The translations under genes and the position numbers were made by a program. A DNA stretch of 55,681 bases. Origin: Rhizomucor pusillus (Eukaryota > Mucoromycota > Mucoromycetes > Mucorales > Lichtheimiaceae). The stretch spans positions 1 to 55,681 of the forward strand of contig FWWN02000666.1 of assembly GCA_900175165.2 (NCBI GenBank). Direction: 5' to 3'. The notes beneath the pieces were generated by a model, which was given only the letters and a program-made list of their open reading frames with translations, did no database searches and was not told the DNA's origin. Positions 46,741-55,681 of the stretch are shown piece by piece (position 1 is the stretch's first letter; every line of letters begins with the position of its first letter).

Positions 46741-49700
46741 ATGTCTCGACACAGAGCTGTCCGCAATCTCGACATTGACGGTACATGCGACACTTCTCTT
46801 TAGTTTTCAAAAGTGCTGGTGATCTAACGCGATCGGGTTACAGAGGTCTTGGAAGAAGACGCCTACTCTGACGATTACGACGAGAATGAATGTGAGAGTT
46901 ACATACATGGTTGTTATATATTATCGAGACGAACTCAAATATTGGTGACCGTATAGTCGATGAAAACGAATTGTCCAACGAAGATCTGGATGCACTTGAG
47001 GATGGATTGGCATACGTTAAAAGTGTAGTTGGAGATGATTGCCCGGTCCCAAATATCGAAATCAAGGAAGCATTGTGGTATTATTATTTCGACAGGGAAG
47101 AGACGGTGAATTGGGTTCTTGGTAAGTTAAAACAGTCACCTAAGTGCATAAATCAGAAAGTATATATTTATATTGTGATCCGGCTACAGAAAAGGCGTCC
47201 AAGTTAAAAGCGGAGGAAGAGAAGCAAAAGAAGAAAACTGCAGCGAAAGCAGCCAAAGGTAATAGATATCCCTTTTTTTTCTTTTCTTCATGGACATGCA
47301 TCTCGTTCCCCGTTGTTGAGCATTGGTCCGAAATTCTCTGCAATGGCTGACTGAGTACAGGTATTCTTTCACGTGAGGAGGGGAAATCCAGGCTTCTGTG
47401 CGACGATCATTCAAATGTACGTAGTCATTTCTATAGATCGAAAAGCGCATTACAGACGACCACCGTCGGTCATGTACAGCGAGAGGAAATACGCAGCCTT
47501 GGATACCACAGCAGCGAAGACTCCTCCTCCTTCTTTGGCACAACTCGCATCGAAACATGTACAGCAGAAATCTTTAGCATCGGCTCAAACTCCATCAAAA
47601 CCGCGTTCCTTGAAACAGCTTGCTTCTAAACCGACTCAAACAACTCCATCGCTGTCTCAGCTTGCATCGCAGTCAAAACAAACCAGCAGTAAACCTCTAT
47701 CAGCTGGCATTGCATCGAAACCCGCGCAACCGACTTCACTGCAAGGTCTTGCTAACTCTGCATTGAAATCTGGCAAAGGATCGACATCGCTGCAGAGTCT
47801 TGCATGTTCGTCGTTGAAATCTAACAACAGCAATCCAACGTCGCTTCAATCTCTCGCCAAGAAATCGACTGCGAGCGGCAATATGAATTCTCTGAAAGAT
47901 CTTGCTTCACGAAAACAAACGACAACGGCTAAACCTGGTGCAAGCTCTTTGACAGCGTTAGCGCAAAAATCCCCGCCGGCTAAAGGTCCCGTTAGCCTTG
48001 TGCAACTAGCAAGTCGATCATCGGCTTCGGCAATGTCAGATAAGATAAAAGACAATGGAGATGCATCTGCTTCAGAGCCGTCAGAATCTTTGGAACACAA
48101 GGAAACTAAGCCCGAGCCTGTGCGGGAGCTCGCCAGAGACTCGGTTTCTCCTAATCAAAACGGAAAAGATACATCCAATACCCTCTCATTGTCAGCTACA
48201 AAGAACAAAAAGGATCCGCTCTGTGCACCTCCCTCGTCAGCCGCCCAGTTCTTATTTAGAGCCATGGATTCCGACGATTCTGCAGCGTTACCAGCGGCTT
48301 CAAAAGTATTTTCAGAATCATTAGCCCACTCTGTTGACAATGCATTTTTCGAATCTATCCAGACAGCTGCAAAAAACGTAAAGGTTTTCGCATTCGATGT
48401 CCCCAGCCCAGATGATATCGTACTGGCGGCACAAAGCAACAGAAGTGGAGGCGCCCATTCTCATACCAAGGCCTAATATCTAATATGACCATTGCCTACA
48501 TACCTATATATATATTTAATTCCGTCTATTCTAATTGTGCGAGGGGGGAATCTTGATGCATGTCCAAATCTAATGGAAAACTAGAAAAATTCATGTTTAC
48601 TTACTAGTACAAATTTACATATATATTGGTAACAGCTGCGAATGCAACGACATCAACAAAGCAAGCTAGCATTGTAGCAAAGACGTCCAAACCGGCAACA
48701 GCAAAGACCAAAAGTTCTGGTCAGACAGCAGCAGCAGCCGATCAATTATCACAGGATATACAAGCTCTGGGCCTGTCAAACAAAAATACCCCTTCAAGTA
48801 CGCCTGCTGAGACTCCTAGGTCAGGCTCTCCGTTATCGAAAATACCTGTATCTAAGCGTATCAATGTCTTGGAAGAACATGCTAAACGTACAAGCAATAA
48901 GCCCAAGCTTAACCTCGTCATCATTGGTAGGTTTGATTTGCAAACGATCACTTGTGCTCCATTTAACGTTGAATTGTAGGACATGTGGATGCGGGCAAGT
49001 CCACCCTGATGGGACATTTGCTGTATGCGCTGGGACAAGTCAACGAGCGTACCATGAAGAAATATGAGCGCGATTCGCAAAAGCTAGGCAAAGGCTCGTT
49101 CGCGTTTGCGTGGGTTCTCGATGAAACTGGCGAAGAGCGTGATAGGTAAAATATCGTGCAGGAAACATGTGAATAACTTTCATTCGTTGATTTAATATTG
49201 TCCGTAGAGGAATCACGATGGATATTGCCATGAATAACTTTGAAACTGCTCACAGAAAGTTCACATTGCTGGATGCACCTGGTCACAGAGATTTTATTCC
49301 CAACATGATTTCAGGCACTGCACAGGTGATGTCTGATTTTCCGACAATGCGAGCTTTTGGCTGATAATCGTACTATAGGCAGATGTGGCTATCTTGGTCG
49401 TTGATGCTAGCACCGGAGGATTCGAGTCTGGGTTTGATGCGAATGGACAAACCAAGGAGCATGCGCTTTTGGCTCGAAGTTTGGGTGTCCAGCAGATGAT
49501 CATTGCCGTCAACAAGCTTGAAACGATGGATTGGAGCCAAGCCCGGTTTGAAGAAATTGTACAGAAGCTGGGCACTTTCTTGACACAGGCTGGATTCCGC
49601 AAATCGAATCTATTCTATGTACCTGTATCTGGTCTCAGTGGTGAAAATCTCGTCAAAAAGTCAGATCAGGCGGCGTGGTATGAAGGTCCAGCCCTGATCG

Positions 49701-50687
49701 ATTTACTAGGCAAGTAGACAGAAAGGGAAAAAATGGCCTTTCAAGGGAAAAAATCTTACATCCATCTGGCCTAAAATAGATACACTCGATGCTCCCACGC
49801 GCATGCTAGACAAACCGTTCAGAATGAGCGTCACGGATTTCTTCAAGGGCGGTATTGGCAGCAGCGGTGGTGTATCCGTCGCAGGCTCCATCGATTGTGG
49901 CCACGTCCAAGTCGGCGAGCAAGTTTTAGTCACGCCAGGTGCAGAGATTGGTGTCGTCAAAGGTAAAAACTCACACCAATGGATGGAAGAAAGAAATATA
50001 ATAATAACCAACATGGATTCCGCATTCCAGCAATGCAAGTTAACGATGAATCAGCTTCCTGGGGTGCTGCTGGCGACTCTGTTCTAATGACGCTGGCTGG
50101 ACTTGATATACTGAACCTCAGGTTCGTTCATAAACTTTTGACTGTCAATGACATGTCACGTTCTCTGATCTGCTATGCATATTTTTATTTAGCTCTGGAT
50201 GCGTCCTATGCAGCCCGCAACACCCTGTTCCTGTAACGACGAGTTTCACGGCACAGATTATAGTGTTTGATTTGAAAATACCAATCACATCCGGATATCC
50301 TGTCATACTGCACAGCAAAAATCTCGATGAGCCGGCGTCCATTGCAAAGCTGATATGTACATTGGACAAATCCACGGGCCAGATTATCAAAAAGAACCCA
50401 AGGTAATGTTTTACAAGAGAAAGCTAGCTCGTGCCACTACTAAACGCGCGGATAAAAGGCATCTGTCAAAAGGTGCAACTGCCAAAGTCAAAATTCAGCT
50501 TACACAAAGAATGATTCCATTAGAAACTTTCAAGGAAAACAAACAGTTGGGCCGGATCCTTCTTCGAAAAGGCGGCGAAACTGTCGCGGCGGGAGTGGTC
50601 GACGAGGTAAGAAAGTTGCAATATCAAGACGACCGTAAAACTGAAGATGGACTTGCTTGGCTTTAGATTTTGTCCTTCGGTTCCTAA
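46741..50687 (+). CDS. HBS1: HBS1 translational GTPase (ribosome rescue)
   Basis: Pairs with Dom34/Pelota to split stalled ribosomes in No-Go and non-stop decay. The start [13 protein letters not shown] matches HBS1 proteins. The HBS1 N-terminal domain reads [18 protein letters not shown] and [20 protein letters not shown]. The canonical mRNA would then skip to 48636 ([12 protein letters not shown]) and the GTPase: G1 GHVDAGKST, switch region [11 protein letters not shown]3 DAPGHRDF, G4 NKLE, G5 SGLSGENL. Domains II/III follow ([54 protein letters not shown]) to GVVDEILSFGS at 50687. One intron (49710-49779) has a GC donor, GCAAGT. G4 is NKLE, with Glu where Asp normally contacts guanine. The long exon 47361-48476 appears to be an alternative SKI7-like end. 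Confidence 0.93.
47361..48476 (+). CDS. SKI7-like alternative terminal exon of the HBS1 locus
   Basis: A long exon between the HBS1 N-terminal exons and the GTPase exons that ends in its own stop. It contains repeated S-L-x-x-L-A motifs ([55 protein letters not shown]), then [20 protein letters not shown] and the conserved end block [18 protein letters not shown]. That end block matches the motif at the C-terminus of the short, GTPase-less HBS1L variant that serves as SKI7 in animals, bridging the SKI complex and the exosome. Joined to the N-terminal exons, the acceptor at 47360 plus a small intron (about 47398-47455) keeps frame. AT-rich sequence resembling a polyadenylation region follows the stop at 48476. 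Confidence 0.7.
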   Translation, partial: VFFHVRRGNPGFCATIIQMYVVISIDRKAHYRRPPSVMYSERKYAALDTTAAKTPPPSLAQLASKHVQQKSLASAQTPSKPRSLKQLASKPTQTTPSLSQLASQSKQTSSKPLSAGIASKPAQPTSLQGLANSALKSGKGSTSLQSLACSSLKSNNSNPTSLQSLAKKSTASGNMNSLKDLASRKQTTTAKPGASSLTALAQKSPPAKGPVSLVQLASRSSASAMSDKIKDNGDASASEPSESLEHKETKPEPVRELARDSVSPNQNGKDTSNTLSLSATKNKKDPLCAPPSSAAQFLFRAMDSDDSAALPAASKVFSESLAHSVDNAFFESIQTAAKNVKVFAFDVPSPDDIVLAAQSNRSGGAHSHTKA

Positions 50688-50836
50688 TGACTCCTCCCCT
50701 GTGTGTCGGTATGAAGGGGAGGGGGTAAACGGGATATAGTAGACTTTCTCAATAAAATACGAAATGTATCATTGATATGTAAAGGTTCTCTTCTCTTTTT
50801 TTTTTCTTTTTTATTTGTTTTGTGTTTTATTTCGCC

Positions 50837-51840
50837 ATGCGGTGCGACTGCCAGCTACGATTTTACCTCTTTGCAGCAGTGTTGTTGTTTGCAAGCGTGG
50901 CGTCGGCTATCGACGCAGCGAACGAGACGCAGCGGGAAGAGGAGATGGTCGTGAGCGAGGAACCTGTACTAGCCGTTGATGATGATCCTGGACAACCGGA
51001 TGAAGCAGAATCCGTGCTGGTATCACTTTTAACGATAGCACTATCCGGTATCGGTGATAAGACGTTTTTGCTTGCCGCGATCCTGTCAATGAAGCATAGT
51101 CGAGCAGTTGTGTTTACCGGAGCATTTTCATCACTTGCATTAATGGCAATATTGTCATGTTGGTTGGGTAACCTCGTTCCTCGAAACTACACAGACCTTT
51201 TTGCAGCGATCTTATTCTTTACATCTGGGCTACGAATGTTGTGGGAATGCTGGCGGCAATATCGAGAACGAAAGCAGCAAGACATGTCATCAGGCTGCAC
51301 AGACGAGGAAAAGCAGCGGGTGTCAGCGACGGCAGCAGCAGCGGAAGACGTTCAGCAGCAGCAGCAGGCATGCACTGTAACACAAGAAAATGATCTGCAA
51401 ATCTTTTTGCAGACCTTTGCTCTTACTTTTCTTGGAGAATGGGGCGACAAGTCCCAAATTTCAACGATTGCACTGGCGGCTTCGAATGTAACGATCACAA
51501 TACAGCGTATAATACAAGATACATCTTATGGAGTGTTGGGACTACTATAACTAACCAATGGGTTCGGTTAAATGGCAGGATATCAAGTGGGTCGCCACAG
51601 GGATCATCATAGGACACGCAGTATGCACAGGAATGGCGGTTTTAGGCGGGAGGATACTTGCGTCTGCTATATCGGTGCAAACAGGTAAAATACATATAGC
51701 GTGATTTGGGGGGAATATTAAAATCTATGAAGTTTTAAAAATTGACCATGTTCCCAGTGACCCTTTTTGGAGCAATGCTTTTCCTTACTTTCGGTAGCAT
51801 GTCAACCTTCCAGCACATATTCTCTACAAGAGGCAATTAA
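50837..51840 (+). CDS. Gdt1/TMEM165-like Golgi cation transporter (UPF0016)
   Basis: Family members carry Mn2+ and Ca2+ into the Golgi in exchange for H+, supporting glycosylation. Exons 50837-51487, 51579-51684 and 51758-51840 give 279 residues. A signal peptide (LRFYLFAAVLLFASVASA) is followed by an acidic lumenal stretch and two homologous three-helix units. The second unit has the intact family motif, LGEWGDKSQISTIALAA. The first reads LSGIGDKTFLLAAILSM, with Gly where the family has the catalytic Glu. A cytoplasmic loop between them is Gln/Ala-rich. The end reads TFGSMSTFQHIFSTRGN. It lies next to an O-fucosyltransferase-family gene, another Golgi protein, though no functional link is shown. 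Confidence 0.9.
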
Positions 51841-52340
51841 ACGCTCACATTTTTCCATACTTGGAGAGTGCTCATATTCCACAAAGAAGTCCTGACGCGT
51901 CCCAAGATGGCAGAATCCTTTAGCAATCGTCGCACAAGATCGACTTGTAAATTCCCTGGTAAACCCATCTTGAACGTGATTGGATAGCTGCAGCTACACC
52001 ACTCTATCCTTCTTTGAGTTGGCGCTATGTAGAAAGCGAGATGATGGAAAATCTGGAAAGAAAGATAAAAGCAAAAGGAATGTTATAAAATTTAATTACA
52101 TGTATGCATAAGGATTAGTATGCTTCACTTTTGTCAGCACAATTGGCCGGCGATCCCTCCTCCGGATTGTGAAATAAGTGCAATCATGTTACACAAGTAA
52201 CTTACAAATTGGATGGAAACCTTGACCTTTTCGATTTGGAGAGAGGATCTTTTATCAACTGCCCTCGTTCCCGCCTTCTTCTTGATCCTTTTTCTTTTCT
52301 CTCTCTTCCTCTCATTCCTCTCCTTTTTATATACTCGATC
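51841..52340. other. intergenic
   Basis: 500 bases without a gene. The C/T-rich leader of the next gene occupies roughly 52260-52335, and the frame upstream of 52341 is open but looks like leader. Confidence 0.5.
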
Positions 52341-54089
52341 ATGACATTCCTTCATTCACGGTCGATGAAACGCAATCGATTGTTGAAAAAGATTGTTGCA
52401 TTCACATTGACATTATCCTGCCTTTTATTACTATACCTGCAGTCATCATCCCAAACATCCTTCCCATCCGCCTTAGATACACAACCCATCATCAACAACA
52501 TCAAGCACCACCAAATACCCCAAAAACATCTCGACCGCTACCATCCTAATCTCCATCAAATTAAAGCAGAGTCAGACCAGTTCGATGTCACTGTGCCCCG
52601 CGATTATGTGCTAGAGTCTATTCGCCGTATTAGAATGCCACAAGCTGAACCTGTCAACGATGATACCCCAGCAGAAAAGCAGCAGCAGCAGCAACAACAA
52701 CAACAACAACAGCGACAATCTGTGCTTCACAAGAGCAACTTTAATAATGACAATAATAATAATAACAGCAACAACAAGCATGCCGAGAAAAAGCAAGACA
52801 GTGTTTACACCATGGCATCCGACGACGAGTTTCTCCCGCCAGGAGACGGCACCGACCCTTCTGAAAAGTATCTTACGTATCTTCCCCACTCGGGCTTCCA
52901 CAATCAACGCATTTCAGTCATCAATGCACTTTTGCTAGCACACCGCTTGAACCGCACCTTGCTTATGCCTCCAGTGATGCTCGGAGAGGCCATCCACTGG
53001 CGCAAGTACGAGTCACTCGATTCGTACCACCGACGGTTGACGAAAGCGAACCTCGAATACTGCCAGGACTACCTGGATATATACTACGATCCTGGGAAGA
53101 AGGAGCAAGCTGCGTCTATTATCCCGCCAAAATGCCGGTCCTCGTTCAACTACACTTCTCTGCGCTGGGATCGTCTGTTCGACTTGACGGCTCTCAAGCA
53201 ACGTGTACGCATCCGATACCGAGACGACTATGACAAGACATATCTGCAGCGGACGTACGGTATAGACCCTCAGGATGTGTATCATATCCGCGACGAGCTC
53301 TTGTACGATTACCGTATTTCCGACCAGTCTGGTGAATCGCTCGGCAAATATAAGCGCGAAATATTCCTATACGATCTTGCCGAGCGACCTGAGCGGTTAT
53401 TAAGCTTTGGCTCGCTGTTTGGCTCCGGTCGTGTCATGCACTCGACACCAGAGAGCATTGAATTGTACAACTTCTTATTCAAACAGTTTGTGTTTAAACC
53501 GCAAGCGTTGCCTGAGCTGTTTGCCGAGGCAACAGATATCATTACTCGGCTAGGCGGACCTCGCTCGTACGTGTCTTTCCATGCACGTGTGGGTGACAGC
53601 ATATTCGAGCGTTTTTCTTCTCAGGTTATGGGCAAGCTCTGGTCGGATCTACAAAAATACACGCCCCTCGTGTCGCCTCCTCCTTCATTCATATTAGAAA
53701 AAAACGAGGTAAACACGGACCTGTGTCTTGCACCGCTCGAGACACCAGACACCGATGCGATCGACTGGACAACCGGTCAAGTCGCTCCCGGTCGACCGCT
53801 CCTGATGTTCATGGCAACCGACGCTAAACACCCTCGCCAGTTTCCGCTATTTGAGCAGCTTTACAAAACTTTTCCCTGCGTTGTAACACTATCTGACTTG
53901 TACGATTACAAGGATTCTGCGCTTGCGACTCTTGTGAACCCGGCAGACGGAATACGCTACGGCAAATTCCTCGTTCCGTTCTTGGATGGATTGATTGCAA
54001 GCTACGCTCAAGAATTCACCGGCTCCATGTGGAGTACTTTTAGCTCATATATTCGATTTTTGCACGAGCAATATGTCGGCATGCAGTAA
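52341..54089 (+). CDS. GDP-fucose protein O-fucosyltransferase-like type II membrane protein
   Basis: 582 residues, single exon. The start MTFLHSRSMKRNRLLKK gives a short basic cytoplasmic tail and a signal anchor (IVAFTLTLSCLLLLYLQ), the type II layout of Golgi glycosyltransferases. An upstream in-frame extension to 52209 exists but would bury the anchor. A stem with a Gln run (CAG/CAA, about 52678-52711) and an Asn-rich run follows. The catalytic part begins KYLTYLPHSGFHNQRISVIN (the GxxNQR sugar-nucleotide loop) and includes LAHRLNRTLLMPPVML and FHARVGDSIFERFS (the H-x-R motif). It ends YIRFLHEQYVGMQ. The exact acceptor (protein or glycan) cannot be told. Confidence 0.8.
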   Translation: MTFLHSRSMKRNRLLKKIVAFTLTLSCLLLLYLQSSSQTSFPSALDTQPIINNIKHHQIPQKHLDRYHPNLHQIKAESDQFDVTVPRDYVLESIRRIRMPQAEPVNDDTPAEKQQQQQQQQQQQRQSVLHKSNFNNDNNNNNSNNKHAEKKQDSVYTMASDDEFLPPGDGTDPSEKYLTYLPHSGFHNQRISVINALLLAHRLNRTLLMPPVMLGEAIHWRKYESLDSYHRRLTKANLEYCQDYLDIYYDPGKKEQAASIIPPKCRSSFNYTSLRWDRLFDLTALKQRVRIRYRDDYDKTYLQRTYGIDPQDVYHIRDELLYDYRISDQSGESLGKYKREIFLYDLAERPERLLSFGSLFGSGRVMHSTPESIELYNFLFKQFVFKPQALPELFAEATDIITRLGGPRSYVSFHARVGDSIFERFSSQVMGKLWSDLQKYTPLVSPPPSFILEKNEVNTDLCLAPLETPDTDAIDWTTGQVAPGRPLLMFMATDAKHPRQFPLFEQLYKTFPCVVTLSDLYDYKDSALATLVNPADGIRYGKFLVPFLDGLIASYAQEFTGSMWSTFSSYIRFLHEQYVGMQ

Positions 54090-54265
54090 TTTTATGATCT
54101 CCGTCTTTTTTCATATATCTTTTTTGTAGAAACAGCTCTGCTTTTGCTTTGTTTCCATATCCAACCTCCCCTTGTACTCTATATACACACTTTTCTTTTT
54201 CTCCTGCAACATCTTTGCTATGAAAAAACAAGCCACCGCTGCTTTCAGCACATCCAAATCCAAAT

Positions 54266-55326
54266 TTATTGATACAGCTCGCGATTGACAGGTGTACCAA
54301 ACAAGAGTTCCCAAGCTTTTGGTGGTGTCCATGAACCTAAGTCATTTATGAGTAAGTTGTACTCTACCTACAGGATTCAGAGTATCGCGACTTACTTTCT
54401 GTAGTGTTGATTCGAGTGACAGTATTCAGTATGTTTGCGTATTCAATAGCATCCGATGCATTATCTAGATGATTCAGCTGAGGGTTAGCGTTCTATCTAC
54501 GACAGTGTGCTAACCGTGTATACTTGCCTCCTTCCAATGCAAACATTACAAACAGCGTCGTCGCAACACTGTAATCTTTCAGAGCATCGTAAAGCGGTCG
54601 TGCTAAACCTGCACCGGTGATTTCAGGCACGCTGTATTTTTCGCCCTCGTGTTCCTCGCCGACTTGTTCAAGCTTATGAATGCCTGCGTTTACAGCCTTT
54701 TCAGCTAGATCCGTGGTTCCAAACACTCGGAACGGCGTGCTTCGGATTTGGGTATCGACTCGACGACCTGCGTCCGCGCTCGTCAGAAGTATAACTTGAG
54801 CAAATGCGTGCTCCTTTATAAAGGCAGTCATATCTTCAATGTACTGCTTGCGTTTTCCCTGTTAAGGAGAGTCCATTATCTTTCGTATGCACGGCGGCGA
54901 CTGACTGCATCGTTTTTACCTTGAATACAGGTGAACGTTGCTGAACAACTGTCAGCTTCCTATCCGCAGATTGGTATACTGCACCGTATACGTCAGGTTA
55001 CAGAAGATGACGCATCCACGTTTGTATGCGTACCTTCGATTGCCACTACAACTCCTGAATTGTCTTCAGCTTCGCGGGCGCCAGCAACGGGCATTACCGT
55101 CTGACTGTCGATAAATCCAACACGTTCCAATTTCAGTGAATGAATAACAAGATCACACGTCAGCTGCGGGATATTGCCTATAGAAACAGACGGCTGGCGG
55201 CCATCATTGTTGTTTTCCGTGAGATCTCGGTATATGTCAATTGTTGAGTACGCGACTTACAAACACAAGTGTAGAGTCAGCCAAAAGTTTCGGGTCATAG
55301 CCATGCACGGGCACAAACGGTGACAT
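54266..55326 (-). CDS. proteasome assembly chaperone 2 (PAC2/Add66)
   Basis: Forms a heterodimer with PAC1 that guides assembly of the 20S proteasome alpha ring. Several exons: MSPFVPVHGYDPKLLADSTL from 55326; SIGNIPQLTCDLVIHSLKLE with RVGFIDSQTVMPVAG; KLTVVQQRSPVFK; MTAFIKEHAFAQVILLTSAD with TQIRSTPFRVFGTTD, EITGAGLARPLYDALKDYS and FVMFALEGG; DNASDAIEYANILNTV; and finally WTPPKAWELLFGTPVNRELY before the stop at 54266. These blocks follow the order of known PAC2 proteins and the length is usual (about 270 residues). It is convergent with the fucosyltransferase-like gene. Confidence 0.88.
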
Positions 55327-55335
55327 TGGGACTTT

Positions 55336-55681
55336 TTGGGCTCGTCTATTTGCACCAACCCTCTCGCACCACCCCAGTCACTGCGAGTGCTAATTCAGAG
55401 GGCGGTGGAGTGATGTCAGGCATAAATACTGTCAATGCCCATGGATGCAAGTCGTGCATAACTCAGATCACTGTATAAAGGACATCTGCTTCGTATTAAC
55501 CCTTTCAATAAATAATATAAAGTGCATACAATTTTTGCGTTGATTTCATAAGAATAACTTTAAGTTGACTCTCTACCGGGTACAAAAGCTTGTATCACTA
55601 TTCTCTGGACTCGGCTATTTGCACCATCCCTCACACCGCTCTGCACCATCCCCAGTCAGAGTGGGTGTCAATCTAAAAGGG
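55336..55681. repeat. repeated CTATTTGCACCA motif upstream of PAC2
   Basis: Two related stretches: CTCGTCTATTTGCACCAACC at about 55341 followed by CTCGCACCACCCCAGTCACT, and CTCGGCTATTTGCACCATCC at about 55610 followed by CTGCACCATCCCCAGTCAG. Both end in a GAGTG(C/G) segment. The second runs to the edge of the window. Probably parts of a dispersed repeat; no coding sequence seen. Confidence 0.6.

Noticed and set aside
47500..48030. Tandem DNA repeat or CRISPR-like array
   Set aside because: The regularity comes from coding for S-L-x-x-L-A protein motifs with variable spacing; DNA units are not identical.

Overview
The window is nuclear DNA of a fungus, most likely a mucoralean or related Mucoromycota species. 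Genes are compact, with short GT-AG introns of about 45-90 nt and a noticeable share of GC-AG introns. The zinc-ribbon nuclease (Fanzor) remnants, the iron-type GATA factor and the conserved protein set fit early-diverging fungi better than Dikarya. The genus is not determinable from the sequence. It is a draft scaffold: a 50-N gap lies at 35979-36028 and single Ns at 35771 and 39357.

Layout. 1-9 kb: a Voa1/ATP6AP1-like V-ATPase accessory protein, a decayed Tc1/mariner element (4691-6266), a truncated second copy of the V-ATPase gene, and a Pho80/Pcl-type cyclin. Parts of the V-ATPase/cyclin pair are duplicated about 5.5 kb apart. 10.6-25.9 kb: a dense housekeeping block with an FKBP-TPR protein, a CEP120-like tandem C2 protein, an Fep1/SreA-type iron GATA repressor, a PP2C phosphatase, the tRNA adenosine deaminase subunit Tad2, a membrane protein overlapping it, indoleamine 2,3-dioxygenase, a Ctk2-like cyclin and a Luc7-like U1 snRNP protein. 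26-32 kb: a small secreted peptide, a bacterial-type RNase P protein (RnpA-like) with a mitochondrial-looking N-terminus, an F-box protein and the complex I LYR subunit NDUFA6. 32-41 kb: a degenerate, mobile-element-rich stretch with two decayed tandem copies of a coiled-coil gene and two unrelated-looking, broken Fanzor/TnpB-like nuclease genes lying head to head. 41.7-55.3 kb: a RhoGEF (DH-PH), an HBS1 gene carrying an apparent SKI7-like alternative terminal exon, a Gdt1/TMEM165-like cation transporter, an O-fucosyltransferase-family type II protein and proteasome assembly chaperone PAC2.

The genes do not form one pathway. Three themes recur: RNA quality control and processing (HBS1/SKI7, RnpA, Tad2, Luc7, Ctk2), mitochondrial and vacuolar/Golgi ion functions (NDUFA6, Voa1-like, Gdt1-like, iron GATA factor), and decaying eukaryotic RNA-guided-nuclease relatives. 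The strongest leads are the HBS1/SKI7 alternative exon, the nuclear RnpA-like gene, the CEP120-like protein in a fungus presumed to lack centrioles, the self-site in the iron-GATA promoter, the cluster of GC-AG introns and the paired Fanzor remnants. All calls come from reading the sequence; no database search was run.
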